A stretch of DNA of 64,000 nt from Blastobasis lacticolella (lineage: Eukaryota > Arthropoda > Insecta > Lepidoptera > Blastobasidae). The stretch spans positions 12,872,173-12,936,172 of the forward strand of contig LR990045.1 of the NCBI GenBank assembly GCA_905147135.1, in the 5' to 3' direction. Shown piece by piece: positions 1 to 10,687 of this stretch (position 1 is the first letter of the stretch; the number at the start of each line of letters is the position of its first letter). Both the position numbers and the translations under genes were made by a program. The notes beneath the pieces are model-generated. The model did no database searches and was not told the origin of the DNA. It saw only the letters and a list, made by a program, of their open reading frames with translations.

Positions 1-214
1 CCTCCTTACAGAGTAAGGAGTTCCTGTCGTCATTATACTTATGTTATGGAAGGTTATTAGGCACACAGTGAAAAGAACAAGCAGTAAAACTCGGCTATGA
101 TCCAGCCAGACACACAAGGCTGATAATGCAGCTATCAAAGCGCGGCAACGAGGTACCAGGAGACAGGCCAAACGAATCTCTTACTACTTACGACATTATG
201 ATCAGGTGGTAGCT

Positions 215-492
215 TTGGACATTTTGAGACTAAACGGCTAATTCTGCCGCCAAGCAGCGATATAAATATAAGCGGCAACTCATGAGTAGTGTGTACAACA
301 TTTAACGACTTATATAGTGATATTTTACAATTTGGACATTTTGCGAACTGGACATTTTGCAACCTGGACATTTTGCGACCTGGACATTTTGCAACTTGGA
401 CATTTAGCAACTTGGACATTTTGCGACTTGGTCATTTTTTTACAACTGGACATTTTGAGACTAAACGGCAAATTCTGCCGCCAAGCAGCGAT
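215..492. repeat. 16-bp tandem repeat array between two direct 46-bp repeats
   Basis: A 16-bp unit of the form tggacattttgcaacc is repeated about seven times at 331-457, with small changes in each copy. The array is bracketed by two near-identical direct copies of a 46-47 bp sequence at 215-261 and 447-492, both reading from ggacattttgagac through ccgccaagcagcgat. The outer copies begin with the same core as the tandem unit. This looks like a minisatellite that grew by unequal exchange from the outer sequence. It lies downstream of the last visible Ptpmeg exon, so it is probably intronic. Confidence 0.9.
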
Positions 493-654
493 GTTGGCAC
501 TCTTGTGTCCCGGTTCGAAGAATATTTACCTGTGATTCTACATTTTTATTACACGAACCTTCGATATTATGGGCTACAATTACAGATGGGTTAGTGGCTC
601 GTTGTCACTGGGTGGTACAAAAGAGAACAGTGCTTACCAGGCACGAAAACTCAC

Positions 655-893
655 CTGACAAAGCTCCTCGGTCGTCTATGAGCCCCTCTGGCTTCCTCCA
701 AGGCCATGGTCTCTGTCCTCGGCACGGCCGGCGCCGCCACCCCAGCCAATGCTGATAAGGCAGCCAGCAATGCTCGGCGTCTAGGCACCCGGAGACGGAA
801 GAATCCGTGACGCTCAACGCTACAGCGCCATAGGGCTTTGGCCGCTCGACCGGATCGCATGTTGAAGCCGAGCACTGTGTCGTAGGATTCCGA
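655..893 (-). CDS. Ptpmeg: Ptpmeg coding exon 6 (end of FERM domain and linker), partial gene
   Basis: This is the last exon of the phosphatase gene visible here, codons 286-364 plus two bases. The acceptor is ctttctacag at 894 and the donor is GTGAGT starting at 654. It begins SESYDTVLGFNM. The GFNM and the following AKALW..SVERHGFFRL match the end of the FERM F3 lobe of PTPN3/PTPN4 (LLGFNM...LWK..VEHHTFFRL). The rest, rich in Arg and Ala, is the start of the linker that leads to the PDZ domain in this family. The exon ends in phase 2. The continuation lies at lower coordinates or beyond the window, and I saw no further exon in 1-654. Confidence 0.85.
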
Positions 894-919
894 CTGTAGA
901 AAGAGAGATATAAAGGTCA

Positions 920-1140
920 CATGTATGCACGAAAGATGGAAGAGGCTCGCCTACGCTGGTTTGATTATGGGTTGATACGTAGGAAATATGTGCCTAAATC
1001 TGCCGATATCAGGAAAAAGACCGCGATGCTATAAGCAATGGTTTGATGTCACCGATTCGGATGCGAGAGCCAACGGCTTACGACCGCGGAAAGCGGACCC
1101 TGGCAGAAACCGGAATAGACAGCTGACATGATGATGATAA
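920..1140 (+). mobile_element. Truncated LINE 3' end in Ptpmeg intron
   Basis: Translated pieces on the plus strand (KMEEARLRWF, then DARANGLRPRKADP) match the C-terminal end of a lepidopteran non-LTR retrotransposon ORF (MEEARLRWFGHV...DRGKWR...KADP). The fragment has frame breaks and ends in an atgatgatgata tail at about 1129-1140. The flanking sequences tcacatgtat (917-926) and tcagatgtat (1144-1153) differ by one base and may be the target-site duplication. The insertion starts only about 25-30 bp upstream, in gene sense, of the exon 6 acceptor. Confidence 0.6.
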
Positions 1141-1459
1141 AAGATCAGATGTATTGTCGCAAGTACTAATGCTACCATTTACGAATATTCGAGCGGTCAA
1201 GCGTTGTGAAACTAATGGACAACAATATAAAATAAATATAATTTATTATCAACAACAATAAAATGACCAAACGACTAGCCCGATTTTGAAGAAATTTTCT
1301 GGCACTTTTCAAAATAGCCCAGCCCAAGGTGTTCCTTTGAAGTTTACAAAAAACATATGCATTCAATTCTATACTTTCCCACCATTTTAGAAACTAGATC
1401 GGTTATAGTATTTCCAACAGTGACCCAAAATATAGTACAAACACAACAACGTCACTCAC

Positions 1460-1612
1460 AGGTTCCCGCTTCAGTTGTATGAAGAACTGTTTCTTCTTGA
1501 AGGAGATCTTCACGATCTTGCCCCAAGAGAAGGTGTTCACTCGAATGTTGTTCTGGGAGACCACTATGCCGATCGACGTTACGCCGATGAATATGTCCTT
1601 CCCGTTGTAATC
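1460..1612 (-). CDS. Ptpmeg: Ptpmeg coding exon 5 (FERM F3 lobe)
   Basis: This is a 153-bp, phase 0-0 exon, codons 235-285. The acceptor is tgtcgttccag and the donor is CCT|GTGAGT. The product DYNGKDIFIGVTSIGIVV, then NTFSWGKIVKISFKKKQFFIQL, is the beta-rich PH-like F3 lobe of FERM. PTPN4 has MIGVMSGGILIY and FPWLKIVKISFKCKQFFIQL in the same place. Its end joins in frame with exon 6 (REP-SESYD). Confidence 0.9.
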
Positions 1613-1879
1613 CTGGAACGACAGGAAAAATATAGAATATATGTAATAAGAAAACAGTAATAAAAAAAAGTGTGTCTGTACATTGAATATATTTATAAAC
1701 TAATATTTTAAGGCGATGCAAAATAGTAACACATCAAAATTATTTAAAATTATAGTCTGTCTGTTTCTTTGTTTATATACGCTAGTTTCCGGAACTACTG
1801 GACGGATGTGAATGAAACTTTTTTGTTGGGTAGCCATTAAGGGTTAAAGGTTAAGGTTAAAATGGTCGCTTGGGAAAAG

Positions 1880-1945
1880 GATAAACTGCCCTAAAATCTA
1901 TTTCCCCGCGGACGAAGTCGCGCGAAAAGCTATTATATTAATAAA
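1880..1945. repeat. Fragment of dispersed lepidopteran repeat (gcggacgaagtcgcgcg end)
   Basis: The stretch ccccgcggacgaagtcgcgcgaaaagcta is the reverse of the 'tagcttttgcc...gacttcgt..gcgtgga' end seen at 13736 and 14724. It is short and diverged. It lies in the Ptpmeg intron between exons 4 and 5. Confidence 0.55.
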
Positions 1946-2411
1946 GTTCGTAATAAATCAGCAAATTCATCCGCGCGGATCTTCCATCCTTATGTCATGG
2001 ATCTTCCAGCTCTCCGGACAAACCGCTTTGGTTCAACTTTTTACAGCTAAGGAATCCCCATCCCCTCGGGTGAGATGGCGGTCAAATGCCTGACTAGTTC
2101 TTTTAATAAAATAAGTAAATAATTTACTCTAACAACTACATTATGACGTATAACAAAGACTTTAATAACTACATTTAACATTTTCTGTAGGACGAATGTG
2201 TCACACACACAATATGTTAAATCGTACTCATGATCCCGGTGAGTCACATTATTTTACTTCACTTATCTTATCTACAAGTGAAGAGATACATACGTCCTAA
2301 ACATATAATCAATATAAATCTATGCAATGATATAACAACAGTTCTTATCTATTCGAATTGGAGTCGCCCGACTGGGGAAGTACCTCCACCTTACAGAACA
2401 CCGCAGCTAAA

Positions 2412-2666
2412 CAATACTCATTTAAATAGTGTTGTGTTTCTGCCGGTAAGTAAGGTTTCCAGTGGTCCATGGGGTGGAGATTTGGGGAACCGTGGCTTTG
2501 GCAGTGGAGGGGCATTTGTCTTTTTGCTGCCAGAGCAACGTGTTATAGAGGTGGGCAACGCATTGGCGACACTCTTGGTGTTGCTAATGTCTATAGGCAG
2601 TGGTGACCACTTTCCAGCAGGTGGCCCGCTTGCCTGTTTGCCTACTGTATGACATAAAAAAAAAAG
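2412..2666 (-). repeat. SINE/MITE-like repeat, family C, copy 1 (inverted to the copy at 4650)
   Basis: A segment of about 250 bp runs from tagtgttgtgtttctgccgg to a poly-A stretch near 2655. In reverse complement it matches 4650-4888 over its full length. Both copies share the phrases for 'FLPVSKVSS.PWGG.LGNRGFGSG' and 'VIEVGNALA.LLVLLMSIGSGDHFP', which are only translations of the repeat and not evidence of a gene. Shorter relatives are at 31245-31345, 33285-33360 and 7740-7780. The ORF that crosses it is not considered a gene. It sits in the Ptpmeg intron left of exon 4. Confidence 0.85.
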
Positions 2667-2924
2667 TTATCTATTGGTGTGGTTCCTTGCTTCTTGGCAC
2701 CCTTATCTTAAAATTCCGTACTGTATAAACCGGATATTCTGGTCTGAATGACATATTTTGTCGTGAATGATTTTCTTTTTCTTCATATCTATACCAAAAT
2801 GGCTTAATCCCATGGAAAGTAAGTATAAATAATCTTAGTAGTTCATTGTTCCATCAGTACCACCTAGATGAGCGACGGTCAACTTTCATAAGCGTTTCAA
2901 GAAACTTCCTGCCGCGTACGACCA

Positions 2925-3125
2925 TTTTTAACCCCCGACGAAAAAAGAGGGGTGTTATAAGGTTAACGTGTGTATCTGTGTATCTGTCTGTGGCATCTTT
3001 GCGCTTGAACGCATGAACCGATTTGGATGCGATTTTCTCTATTTGAAAGCCAGTTTAATGTTAATTGTTATTAGCTTGTTTTATTAAAATCGGTTCAGTA
3101 GTTTCGAAAATATTTTTGTTAAAGT
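2925..3125 (+). repeat. Dispersed repeat with 'acccccgacgaaaaaagaggggtgttataag' type end
   Basis: The stretch opening with acccccgacgaaaaaagagg and containing gaaccgatttggatgcgatt and aaaatcggttcagtagttt has the wording of a very common lepidopteran interspersed repeat. A reverse-oriented fragment (cacccctctttatccgtcgg) is at about 48651-48670, and a short one near 61966-61980. It is in the Ptpmeg intron. Confidence 0.6.
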
Positions 3126-3309
3126 AAACTTGGTCAGGGGCTATCCGAGGAGGAATCTCTAGGAGGAATTATACTGAAGCCTTTAAGAATCGAACCTACA
3201 ACTTTCTCAAAGGCCGGGCATTCGTGAGCAATTGTTTCCTTACGTGTCATACCCTCGCACATCACCCACTCAACCTAAGCACCCATCAGCACCACCATTG
3301 GGCACTCAC

Positions 3310-3518
3310 CTTAGCTGGATGCGACTCGACCCCGTAGCAGTCCAATCTCTTCGCGTGTTCCAGAAAGTTCGCCTCGGCCTCCGCCGGCGCTTGGCCCTTG
3401 TGCAGTTTGTGCAGTTCCCGGATACGACGCTCGTCTTCGGCGGTTTGCTTTGGCAGCAAACAGAGATCGGAGAGATAGTCGGTCGGGTGTTCCGTCGAGT
3501 CGTAGTCGCCTATTTCCG
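3310..3518 (-). CDS. Ptpmeg: Ptpmeg coding exon 4 (FERM F2 lobe)
   Basis: This is a 209-bp exon covering codons 165-234. The acceptor is taaaccttccag and the donor is AAG|GTGAGT. It reads EIGDYDSTEH..DYLSDLCLLPKQ, then LHKLHKGQAPAEAEANFLEHAKRLDCYGVESHPAK. This is the second half of the alpha-helical F2 lobe, with the family hallmarks GDYD, YLSD, G.(T/A)PAEAE and A(K/R).L..YGVE. The split codon with exon 3 gives Q-A-E. The exon is flanked on both sides by inverted copies of one repeat (2412-2666 and 4650-4888). Confidence 0.92.
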
Positions 3519-3689
3519 CTGGAAGGTTTATAGTAAATAAATTAATCTTGATTACCATTTTTTTTTACAAAATGCTAGAATTTCTCCGACTCCTAAACTA
3601 GGTTTAGAAAACCTGTATCTTAGGAGTCAGCTCAGTATTGTTTAGTAGAGGTTTCAACTTCAAGAAGATGGGCTGTCTGCTAGTTCGTT

Positions 3690-4125
3690 ATTGGGTTGTA
3701 GGCATAAAACAAGTTCTCAAATAAGACATTTTTATTAAGAACAAGCTTTTAGCGCGTTCTATTTTAAATACCATCTACGATTAGTCAGAGTAGTTGTCAA
3801 AACTAGTCAAATGAGCCCAAACTCGATGGGTTTATCATGCATAGTTTTCCTATTACCCCTTTCGTCTTCATCATCAGGCATCTAGACACCACATAGCGTG
3901 GATAATTTTTTTTTTAATACAAAACAAGCGAGCCCATAAATGAGGGGGGATTCATCAAGTACAGTTTAAGAGTTCATATAGCCACTTTCCTTCTTGATCA
4001 TCTGATCAGCGCAATGGTATCATAACATTGCACTGTTACCGTATTTATACAAGTGCTTGTCTAAAATCTTAGCTCAATTGGAAACCCGGAAATTGAGTCA
4101 GATTTAACTTGCAAGATTTTATTAC
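3690..4125. repeat. Dispersed repeat family E (also at 42458-42720)
   Basis: The phrases aaacaagttctcaaat, gcccaaactcgatgggtttatcatgc and gatcatctgatcagcgc...atgg.a..ata.cattg recur at 42468-42690 in the same order with many small changes. Further right, gaaacccggaaattgagtcagatttaacttgcaag is a common moth repeat phrase. The class is not known to me. It is a diverged interspersed element in the Ptpmeg intron. Confidence 0.6.
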
Positions 4126-4649
4126 ATTACATACAAACACCGGGACAAGCTTTTAAAAAGCTCTGACCCTATTTTTTCAGACAGAAAGTACCCAAATGAC
4201 ACTTGAGATGATTTCTATCATTACCTATTGTTCTTCTTTTCATCATTGGACGATGATTTCGTTGACGTTAAAGTTACCGATAACACTTAAGATAACAATT
4301 ATTGAATACAGGTGAGTAGTTTCAGAGATTACATCTCTCGGTTTCGTACCGTCCCTTTGTCAACAAACTGTATTGCAGTGCAATCTGCTGCCTAGTTTAG
4401 AAGTCTAGAAGAAGCAATAAAAAAGAGAACTAAACTTGAAGGACTTCATTCATCATTGCCCCGAACTGATGATGAGTAGTAAAGAAAAAAGCATAGTCCC
4501 GAAGAGAAAATAGCAGTAGTCTTAAACACAATCACTAAGATATTATAATGTAAGATATGTGGCAGCCGTGACTGGCGCGTAGATGGCCCAATCTGGATAT
4601 CTCATTTTCTTAAACTTTTTGCAACAAATGCGGCACCATTTCGCAATAT

Positions 4650-4888
4650 TTTTTTTTTTATGTCATACGGTAGGCAAACAGGCAAGCGTGCAACCTGATG
4701 GAAAGTGGTCACCACTGCCTATAGACATTAGCAACACCAAGAGTATCGCCAATGCGTTGCCAACCTCTATAACACCCAAAAATGCAAATGCCACTCCACT
4801 GCCAAAGCCACGGTTCCCCAAATTCCCACCCCATGGAGCACTGGAAACCTTACTCACCGGCAGAAACACAATACTAGATAAAAAATTA
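4650..4888 (+). repeat. SINE/MITE-like repeat, family C, copy 2
   Basis: This is the inverted partner of 2412-2666. It starts with a T-run at 4650, then atgtcatacggtaggcaaac, and ends near aaacacaatactagat. It lies in the Ptpmeg intron between exons 3 and 4. The 102-codon ORF on the plus strand here, and its minus-strand counterpart, are products of the repeat. Confidence 0.85.
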
Positions 4889-5205
4889 TAATAACTCTGT
4901 CTCTGGTTTATCGGTGTAGAAAAGTGACTTGACATATCTCCAAAGAAAATAATGTACACACAATCTCAGTAGCTAACGTGAAATTATGCTTTGATGTGCA
5001 TTTCATCCTCCATACAAAATTTTGTTCAGTGATGAAGCTCACTTTTAGTTGAATGATTAAGTTAATAAACACATGACGGCCACATGACCGAAATAATATT
5101 CAAATATAAATGCCATAAAATTATCTTTCAAATAAAGCTAGTTTCACTGAATATTTTTCATTTCAATTTAAAGTACTCCGCCTCTTAAAAGCATCCGTTA
5201 TTTAC

Positions 5206-5419
5206 CTTGCACAGTAAACGAAGCAAGCAACAGAGCAGTGTTCCTCGGCGCTGTCATGCGTCCGTCCATCAATAGTTTCCTCAATTGCAAGCAGAGTAGG
5301 TAGCGTGTGAATTCTTCACCTAGGCGGGAAGGTTCGGGCGGGTAGAAGCGTACAGCTAGCCAAAACTGTGCGTTTACACCGACTTGCTTCTTCACGGATT
5401 TGCTTGCGTCTAACCAACG
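5206..5419 (-). CDS. Ptpmeg: Ptpmeg coding exon 3 (FERM F1-F2 junction)
   Basis: This is a 214-bp exon, codons 94-164 plus one base. The acceptor is ttccgtttccag and the donor is CAAG|GTAAAT. It opens RWLDASKSVKKQV (PTPN4: RWLDPNKPIRKQ), then FWLAVRFYPPEPSRLGEEFTRY, then NTALLLASFTVQ. The aromatic strand followed by F(Y)..EP..L.EE.TRY..CLQL marks the start of the FERM F2 lobe. The frame joins exon 2 in phase 0. Confidence 0.92.
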
Positions 5420-6598
5420 CTGGAAACGGAAGGTAGACGGTGTTGTTAAACAATTATTTTGTAGTGAGGATATTTAGTTTATGCAGAGCATATTAAAATG
5501 TTTTCTGTTCTGAACCATATTTGCTTAAGCCAATAAGGGTATGAAAGAGATTTTGACCACACCACATGGTATTATATCATGAATTCTCTCATCTATTAAA
5601 TAAAATATCTATTAAACTGACATTTTATGTCATTGTGCACACTAATGATGTGTTGCTTCTTTTCAATTTAAATTAAAATTAACTATAATTGAATTTGTAT
5701 TATGAGTCTGGTATTTGAATAACAAATGAAAAATGTTTTTTATTTTAATTATACTATCATGTATATATGAATGTGTAACCATGATCCACTCTTGTCAGGT
5801 TCCCCTGTTAATATCGTCACGGAGGTTCGATGGCAGTTGTTCCACTGTAATTTTCTGATATGTAAAATCCTGGATCATTATCAAGGCGGACCCCGGGCAC
5901 TCGCACGCGAGATCACAACCGGGACATTGACGCCAAGATGACTATTTTGATCTAGATATAAATGCAATAAGTAAATTAACTCACAAAACAATTAATTCAC
6001 ACCAGCAAAATCTATGTTGCATATATGTATTATAAATCTTCCTAATAAGGTCACACCAATAACCGAAAATTAAATTAAATTAGAACTGCAGTGGCACACC
6101 TGTATCACTGACCACTGTTGTATAAACACTAACAATTGATTAAATATATAAAAACTGCTATAAGGATGAATCACTTTTGTTGCTGCAATAACATGAAACA
6201 CTTAGTAGCAGCAAGTTATGAATCATATCATTATCATTGAACACATTAAATAATTTGCTATAGGTAATCTGTCTATGATAAAGATATGCAGCCATGTTTA
6301 TATTGTCATATTCTTAATGATGAGATTAAAAGTATGTTATCATTTTGTAAACCTTTATATCATAACTATAATCTTGTGTGCTATGGGATGTGGTTGTGTG
6401 GTGATCATGAAAGGTGTTAAATTAAATAATTGAATAATAAAATATATTATGCAAGAAAACTAATAAATTTCCTCCAATGAGGTAATACAATTTAATATGT
6501 TGGCCTACATTATGTTCCCAAGTATTATGCTCAAGGAAGATTTATAAAAATGCTAGAATGCTGAGTCATTTAGTATTTTGCGTGCATGAGATTTTTAC
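5420..6598. other. Ptpmeg intron 2, mostly unique AT-rich sequence
   Basis: No gene is seen. The stretch 5845-5940 (aatcctggatcat ... gatcacaaccgggacattgacgccaagatg) shares its second half with 27140-27175 and 46955-46995, so it is part of a tRNA-SINE-related repeat. The rest is AT-rich with no recognisable structure. Confidence 0.6.
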
Positions 6599-6727
6599 CG
6601 TTATCTCAGTATTTGTGGCACTTGGTGGAATAGCATTCTCAGTGAACTGCAGTCCAAAGTAGTCCTTCTCTACGAGCTCAATATGCTGATACACTTGTTC
6701 TAGGAGCTGACTGCCTTTAGCTTTTTT
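6599..6727 (-). CDS. Ptpmeg: Ptpmeg coding exon 2 (FERM F1 lobe)
   Basis: This is a 129-bp, phase 0-0 exon, codons 51-93. The acceptor is tatctcatttcag and the donor is ACG|GTAAAA. It reads KKAKGSQLLEQVYQHIELVEKDYFGLQF, then a polar tail. The pattern K..G..LL..V..H..L.EKDYFGLQ is the conserved ubiquitin-like F1 lobe signature of FERM proteins. Confidence 0.92.
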
Positions 6728-7384
6728 CTGAAATGAGATAAATATATTATATGGTGTGGAGTATTGTAGTACATAGTTGAAGAGGTTAAAGTACTTCTTA
6801 AAAATGTTCTACAAAATGTTGAAAAATCAGTGGAGTAATAACCAATGGAAATGAAATACATTAATTTTAATAATGTGGACCACAGCTTTCTATTTCTGGC
6901 GATGTTTATTCCCATTTGTATTGGTAGCTGTATCAAAATAGATCAAAACAGGTTAATGGGCAGTACTATTGGGTTGTGGCCAAATTCTTTAGGCAATTGA
7001 AAATGAAAACATTTTATTTTCATTTACAACCATTACTACAATCTGCAGTCTTTTGCAGCTGATACCAATATTATAAAACTAAAGAGATTCTATGGTTTTG
7101 TTTTGTAAGTTAAGAGTAATCTTTGATTTATAGAATTCATACAGTTTGAACTTAATATAGCTATTCTGGAAAACAGGTTCATTCCAAAATTGTTACACTG
7201 CAATGGAGTTGCACTAATTGAAATTTTAAGATACATAAGACATTGAACTACATTTTCACACAGTTCATCAGGTCAATTGTTATACTGCTACTAATAATAT
7301 GATTAGGCATTGCACAAGTACCTACCTGCTAAACTACTTGACCTATAGGTCAATGGTCTGATTACTGGATGACATGAGTTTATT

Positions 7385-7615
7385 GAAACACTAGTGGACC
7401 CGGCACAACTTCCACTTTACTTCACTTCAACACCTACTGTACCCCTTTTTTTTCTTGCCTTTTAACCTTCCTCTTTAATAACTCTATCTATTGTTGACAA
7501 CCACATTAAAATCTATTGTTTAGATTAAAAGACCTAAGTATTCACACATACATAAAATACAACTGACAAATGGCAGGAAACAACTTTATTTTACACTATA
7601 TTTTAGTTACATTTA
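7385..7615 (+). repeat. Dispersed lepidopteran repeat family A ('actagtggacccgg...')
   Basis: It starts actagtggacccggcacaa, passes through taaccttcctctttaataactctatctattgttgacaacc, and ends near actttattttacac. Related copies are at 21583-21790 (same strand), at 48727-48915 and 48916-49101 (opposite orientation) and partly at 62790-62985. The family is widespread in moth genomes; I do not know a secure class name. It lies in the first Ptpmeg intron, which otherwise (6728-8465) shows only AT-rich unique sequence and a short family C fragment near 7745-7780. Confidence 0.7.
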
Positions 7616-8465
7616 GTCTTAGTACTACACTTATACACAATATGTTAGTTGACTTGATATTTATTATTACTTCAATTTAAGAATTTATACATAGCAAATA
7701 TGTACAAATTTAAAATAGAGCACAAAAAGCTACAATATTTTTATATTATGTGATACGGCAGGCAAACCGGCATGCCTATAATTAAAACCAATAATGATTT
7801 AACATTTAAGTTTTTTAATTATACAGAAAGGGTGATCTCGCCTGAGTTGAGGGCAACATCCATCAAGTGTTAAAGGAAGGTAGCCACATAGGGACCAATT
7901 GATAACAAAAGATATCTATAGCAATATTTAAAAAGCATGTAAAGGAACATTATCTTTCCTTATGTGCCTCAATGTTCTGCAATGCCTGTATTTATTTTAT
8001 ATTTTATTTTGTGTATATATATGTATGTATATACCATTGTGTGTATTTAGTATCTCATTTATAATTTATATAGTTTGTTAATAGTTTTTTTTAACTAACA
8101 GTAGGTCATTTACATTATCATATCATAAGGGTTAGTCCAAAGGGTTTTTATGCATCAAATTTAAATGATCACATGTTACGTTACACATTTTAGTATTAGT
8201 GTCTGTATATAACTTTGTACACATATTTAGTTAGTTCAGAGACCATTGAAAATTCTACAATTCCACCATTTTCAATTGTTTCATACATACAATCATGCCA
8301 TTTGAATCAATAGGTCTATTAAGGTTACTGGACAACTGCAGATGAGAAGAAACACAACAAACACATTACTCGAACCAAGACTCATCAGCTGGGCCTAATT
8401 AAAAAAAACCTTCTTATTCCTTGTTACTGATACTGATACCACTGCATCGTTTACATAGTACTAAC

Positions 8466-8615
8466 CTCAATTTGAAAAGTGTGGTGGGTGTCGTCCAAGA
8501 ATTGCACGGTGACATTGAAGATGTTCAATTTTCTCTCGCGCGCGAGCTCTGAAGCTCTCACGTTATAAGTTCCGCTGGAACTACTGAAGGCGCGCCGTGA
8601 TACGCTCTCAATCAT
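8466..8615 (-). CDS. Ptpmeg: Ptpmeg first coding exon (start of FERM-PDZ tyrosine phosphatase)
   Basis: The product is a cytosolic non-receptor tyrosine phosphatase of the PTPN3/PTPN4 family, a membrane-cytoskeleton-linked enzyme with the domain order FERM, PDZ, PTP. This exon gives codons 1-50. It starts at ATG 8615, and an in-frame TGA four codons upstream makes this the only start in the exon. The text MIESVSRRAFSSSSGTYNVR, then ASELARERK, closely matches the family start TYNVRASELARDR, followed by VQFLDDTHHTFQIE as the first FERM strands. The donor is GAG|GTTAGT. Exons 1 to 6 (8466-8615, 6599-6727, 5206-5419, 3310-3518, 1460-1612, 655-893) all join in frame to 364 codons. The PDZ and catalytic domains are outside the window, so phosphatase activity cannot be judged here. 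The neighbour upstream, pdm3, is on the same strand. Confidence 0.9.
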
Positions 8616-8800
8616 AACGATTACTCACTTTTCCGGATTCTTATGAGATAAGTCAACAGCACGTGAAGCTGTCTCTCTATCGCAAAAAATAGTTACTAAA
8701 TTTTCTTCGCGTTATTAGATTTCACGACAGTCTCAGACGACAGCACGCACAGCACAGCACTTACTCACTATTGATTGACCTTATACTAGTCTCATCATTC
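8616..8800 (-). promoter_or_regulatory. Probable 5' UTR and promoter side of Ptpmeg
   Basis: This is the sequence directly upstream of the Ptpmeg start codon. It is less AT-rich than its surroundings, with cacgacagtctcagacgacagcacgcacagcacagc on the plus strand. No clear TATA box was seen. The assignment rests on position only, and the transcription start is unknown. Confidence 0.35.
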
Positions 8801-9860
8801 TGTTGCTTGTTAAATACATACAAGACTTGACAAGTTTTCCTTAATTTTACATTCTTCTAAATTCCAAAATTCGTGATATTCACGACATAATTACGTAATT
8901 TATTCACACTAAACTGATAATGCTGTTTCTCTACAACCAAATTTCAGGATTCCAAAGGTAGGAAGATGAGAAAAACATTTTTTTTTTCTTTGTATTTATT
9001 ATTGGCAGATCAGATGTTTGTTCGGTTTGCCTGCTTGGTTTCGGCTATATAATAGTGGTGGGACTGCACTGCACTCTTGTTTTCACCAGATTTAGGACAC
9101 TTCTCACTTTACTTATGTATATAGGTTTTAGACAATAAATCGGCGATTTTATATATATACTGTATATGCTTAACTGATCCGTCCAGTAAGTATTAAAGAC
9201 ATAATATGAACACAAAACGCTACCTACTACCTACTGATTAGAAAATCCGCCATGTTTTTTTATTAGGGATGGGGGAGACTCGAACGAACTCGAATCATTC
9301 GAATGATGGCCGTCCACACTCGATGGTCTTGTTTCGAGTGATATTATAAAGGGCGTCACACACGTCTAAAATCCAATAATTTTTGTCAATGTGCTATCTC
9401 GCTCGCTATATATATCAATCACAGTTAAGATAAATATTTTTGTATCATATTGATACCTACGAAATGTCATAAGTTTAGTTTATTTGAATTATCATTGGAG
9501 CTTAGATTTAGATTATGTCACAGTCCAAAATTAATATTCATCAGTATATAATTATACAGACAATTTAAATTCCGTAAACCAAACAAATTGTAAAATCAAG
9601 AATTTCAGATTTCATAACATAGCAGATTTCAGCCTATTACATACCTGGGCCGAATAGCCAATGCGAATGGATGGACGAAGTCCGGGAACCTGCGTGAACT
9701 CCAGATAACGAACTGGGAACAAATGGCGCAGGATAGGAACCAATTTTTTGTCGGGCGAAATTCGAGATGAATTCGAAAATTTTTGGAGGGTGAATTCTTG
9801 TGTCGGAGGCCGAGATCTACTTCGGGTCGCTGAGCCAGCGAAGTTAGTAAGTAAGCCCAT
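8801..9860. other. Intergenic stretch upstream of Ptpmeg, no gene seen
   Basis: AT-rich, with a short palindromic patch at 9281-9310 (cgaactcgaatcattcgaatgat). Near 9780-9860 the phrase gtcggaggccgagatctacttcgggtcgctgagcca matches the tail of a LINE ORF (SEA...FGSL). A similar tail is at 63090-63150 (VSEAKTHFKSLR). Confidence 0.5.
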
Positions 9861-10087
9861 TACATTCCAGTGAAGAACTTGGGGCCTCTTTTATGGAAGG
9901 AGGTTGCCATAATCTTCACACTTGTCAAGTGGATTGGAGATCGCAGTGTTATAAATATAACAATGGAAAAAGCTGCTGCCTACTTTCCAGCCTACGGAGA
10001 CTTCGTACATTAATCGCCTTGTACGACCTTGTGTGGTAAGGGTTTGGTGCTATAATACTACTCTGAAGGACACCACACGGCCACAGA
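9861..10087 (+). mobile_element. LINE-derived repeat family D, copy 1
   Basis: The phrases gattggagatcgcagtgttataaatataacaatg, gctgctgcctactttccagcctacgga, ggtttggtgctata and ggacaccacacggc recur in the same order at 58556-58820 and, reverse-complemented, at 40535-40780. The copies differ by many substitutions, so they are old. The related 58556 copy includes cacagcccgtaacagtccactgcaggactt, typical of lepidopteran LINE 3' regions. Confidence 0.65.
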
Positions 10088-10687
10088 TAACATTAAATAT
10101 AATTTCAATTTAAAAATGTCGACATAATATAATTATAACGGTATACTGATTGTATATTGTTTATTACTGTTAAGTTAAGATACCTAATTGAAAATATAAA
10201 TAAGAGAGCGGGAGCATTCCCTGATTGTTACAGCATCTTAAACGTATGTGGCGCCCTTTATGGTTTACAATCTTATTGTCCAAAAAGGTGGCTGGTCAGA
10301 TTCAATATATCGATCAAAGTTAATTCGATAATCGAAAGTGCCTGCTGGAATATGAGAGCAAATTGCTTATTCATGATTTTGTCTACACTTAATTAGTTCA
10401 ATATTTGATTTATTTTATCCGTGTTTGGATATAATTGGTTACTATAGATAGGGTTGGATGTCTCTTTGGCCTTTGAGCCAGGCAGATGCATTGAGCCACC
10501 GCCATATTTTAAAAATGCGAAGTTGCATGCCCTTTTTATTTACAAACAACGACAGCTAATGTCAAATTTTACCTGGTTCAATGCGGGATAACTTACCCTA
10601 TACAATTTTGTGACCGGCAGAAGCTCAGTAGCTGGGTATGAATAACAAAAGAGGCACATCATAGACATATACGGGTGAAGTCATTGT

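Noticed and set aside
2230..2652. 140-codon ORF on the plus strand
   Set aside because: Its second half is the family C repeat, also present at 4650-4888; no protein domain.
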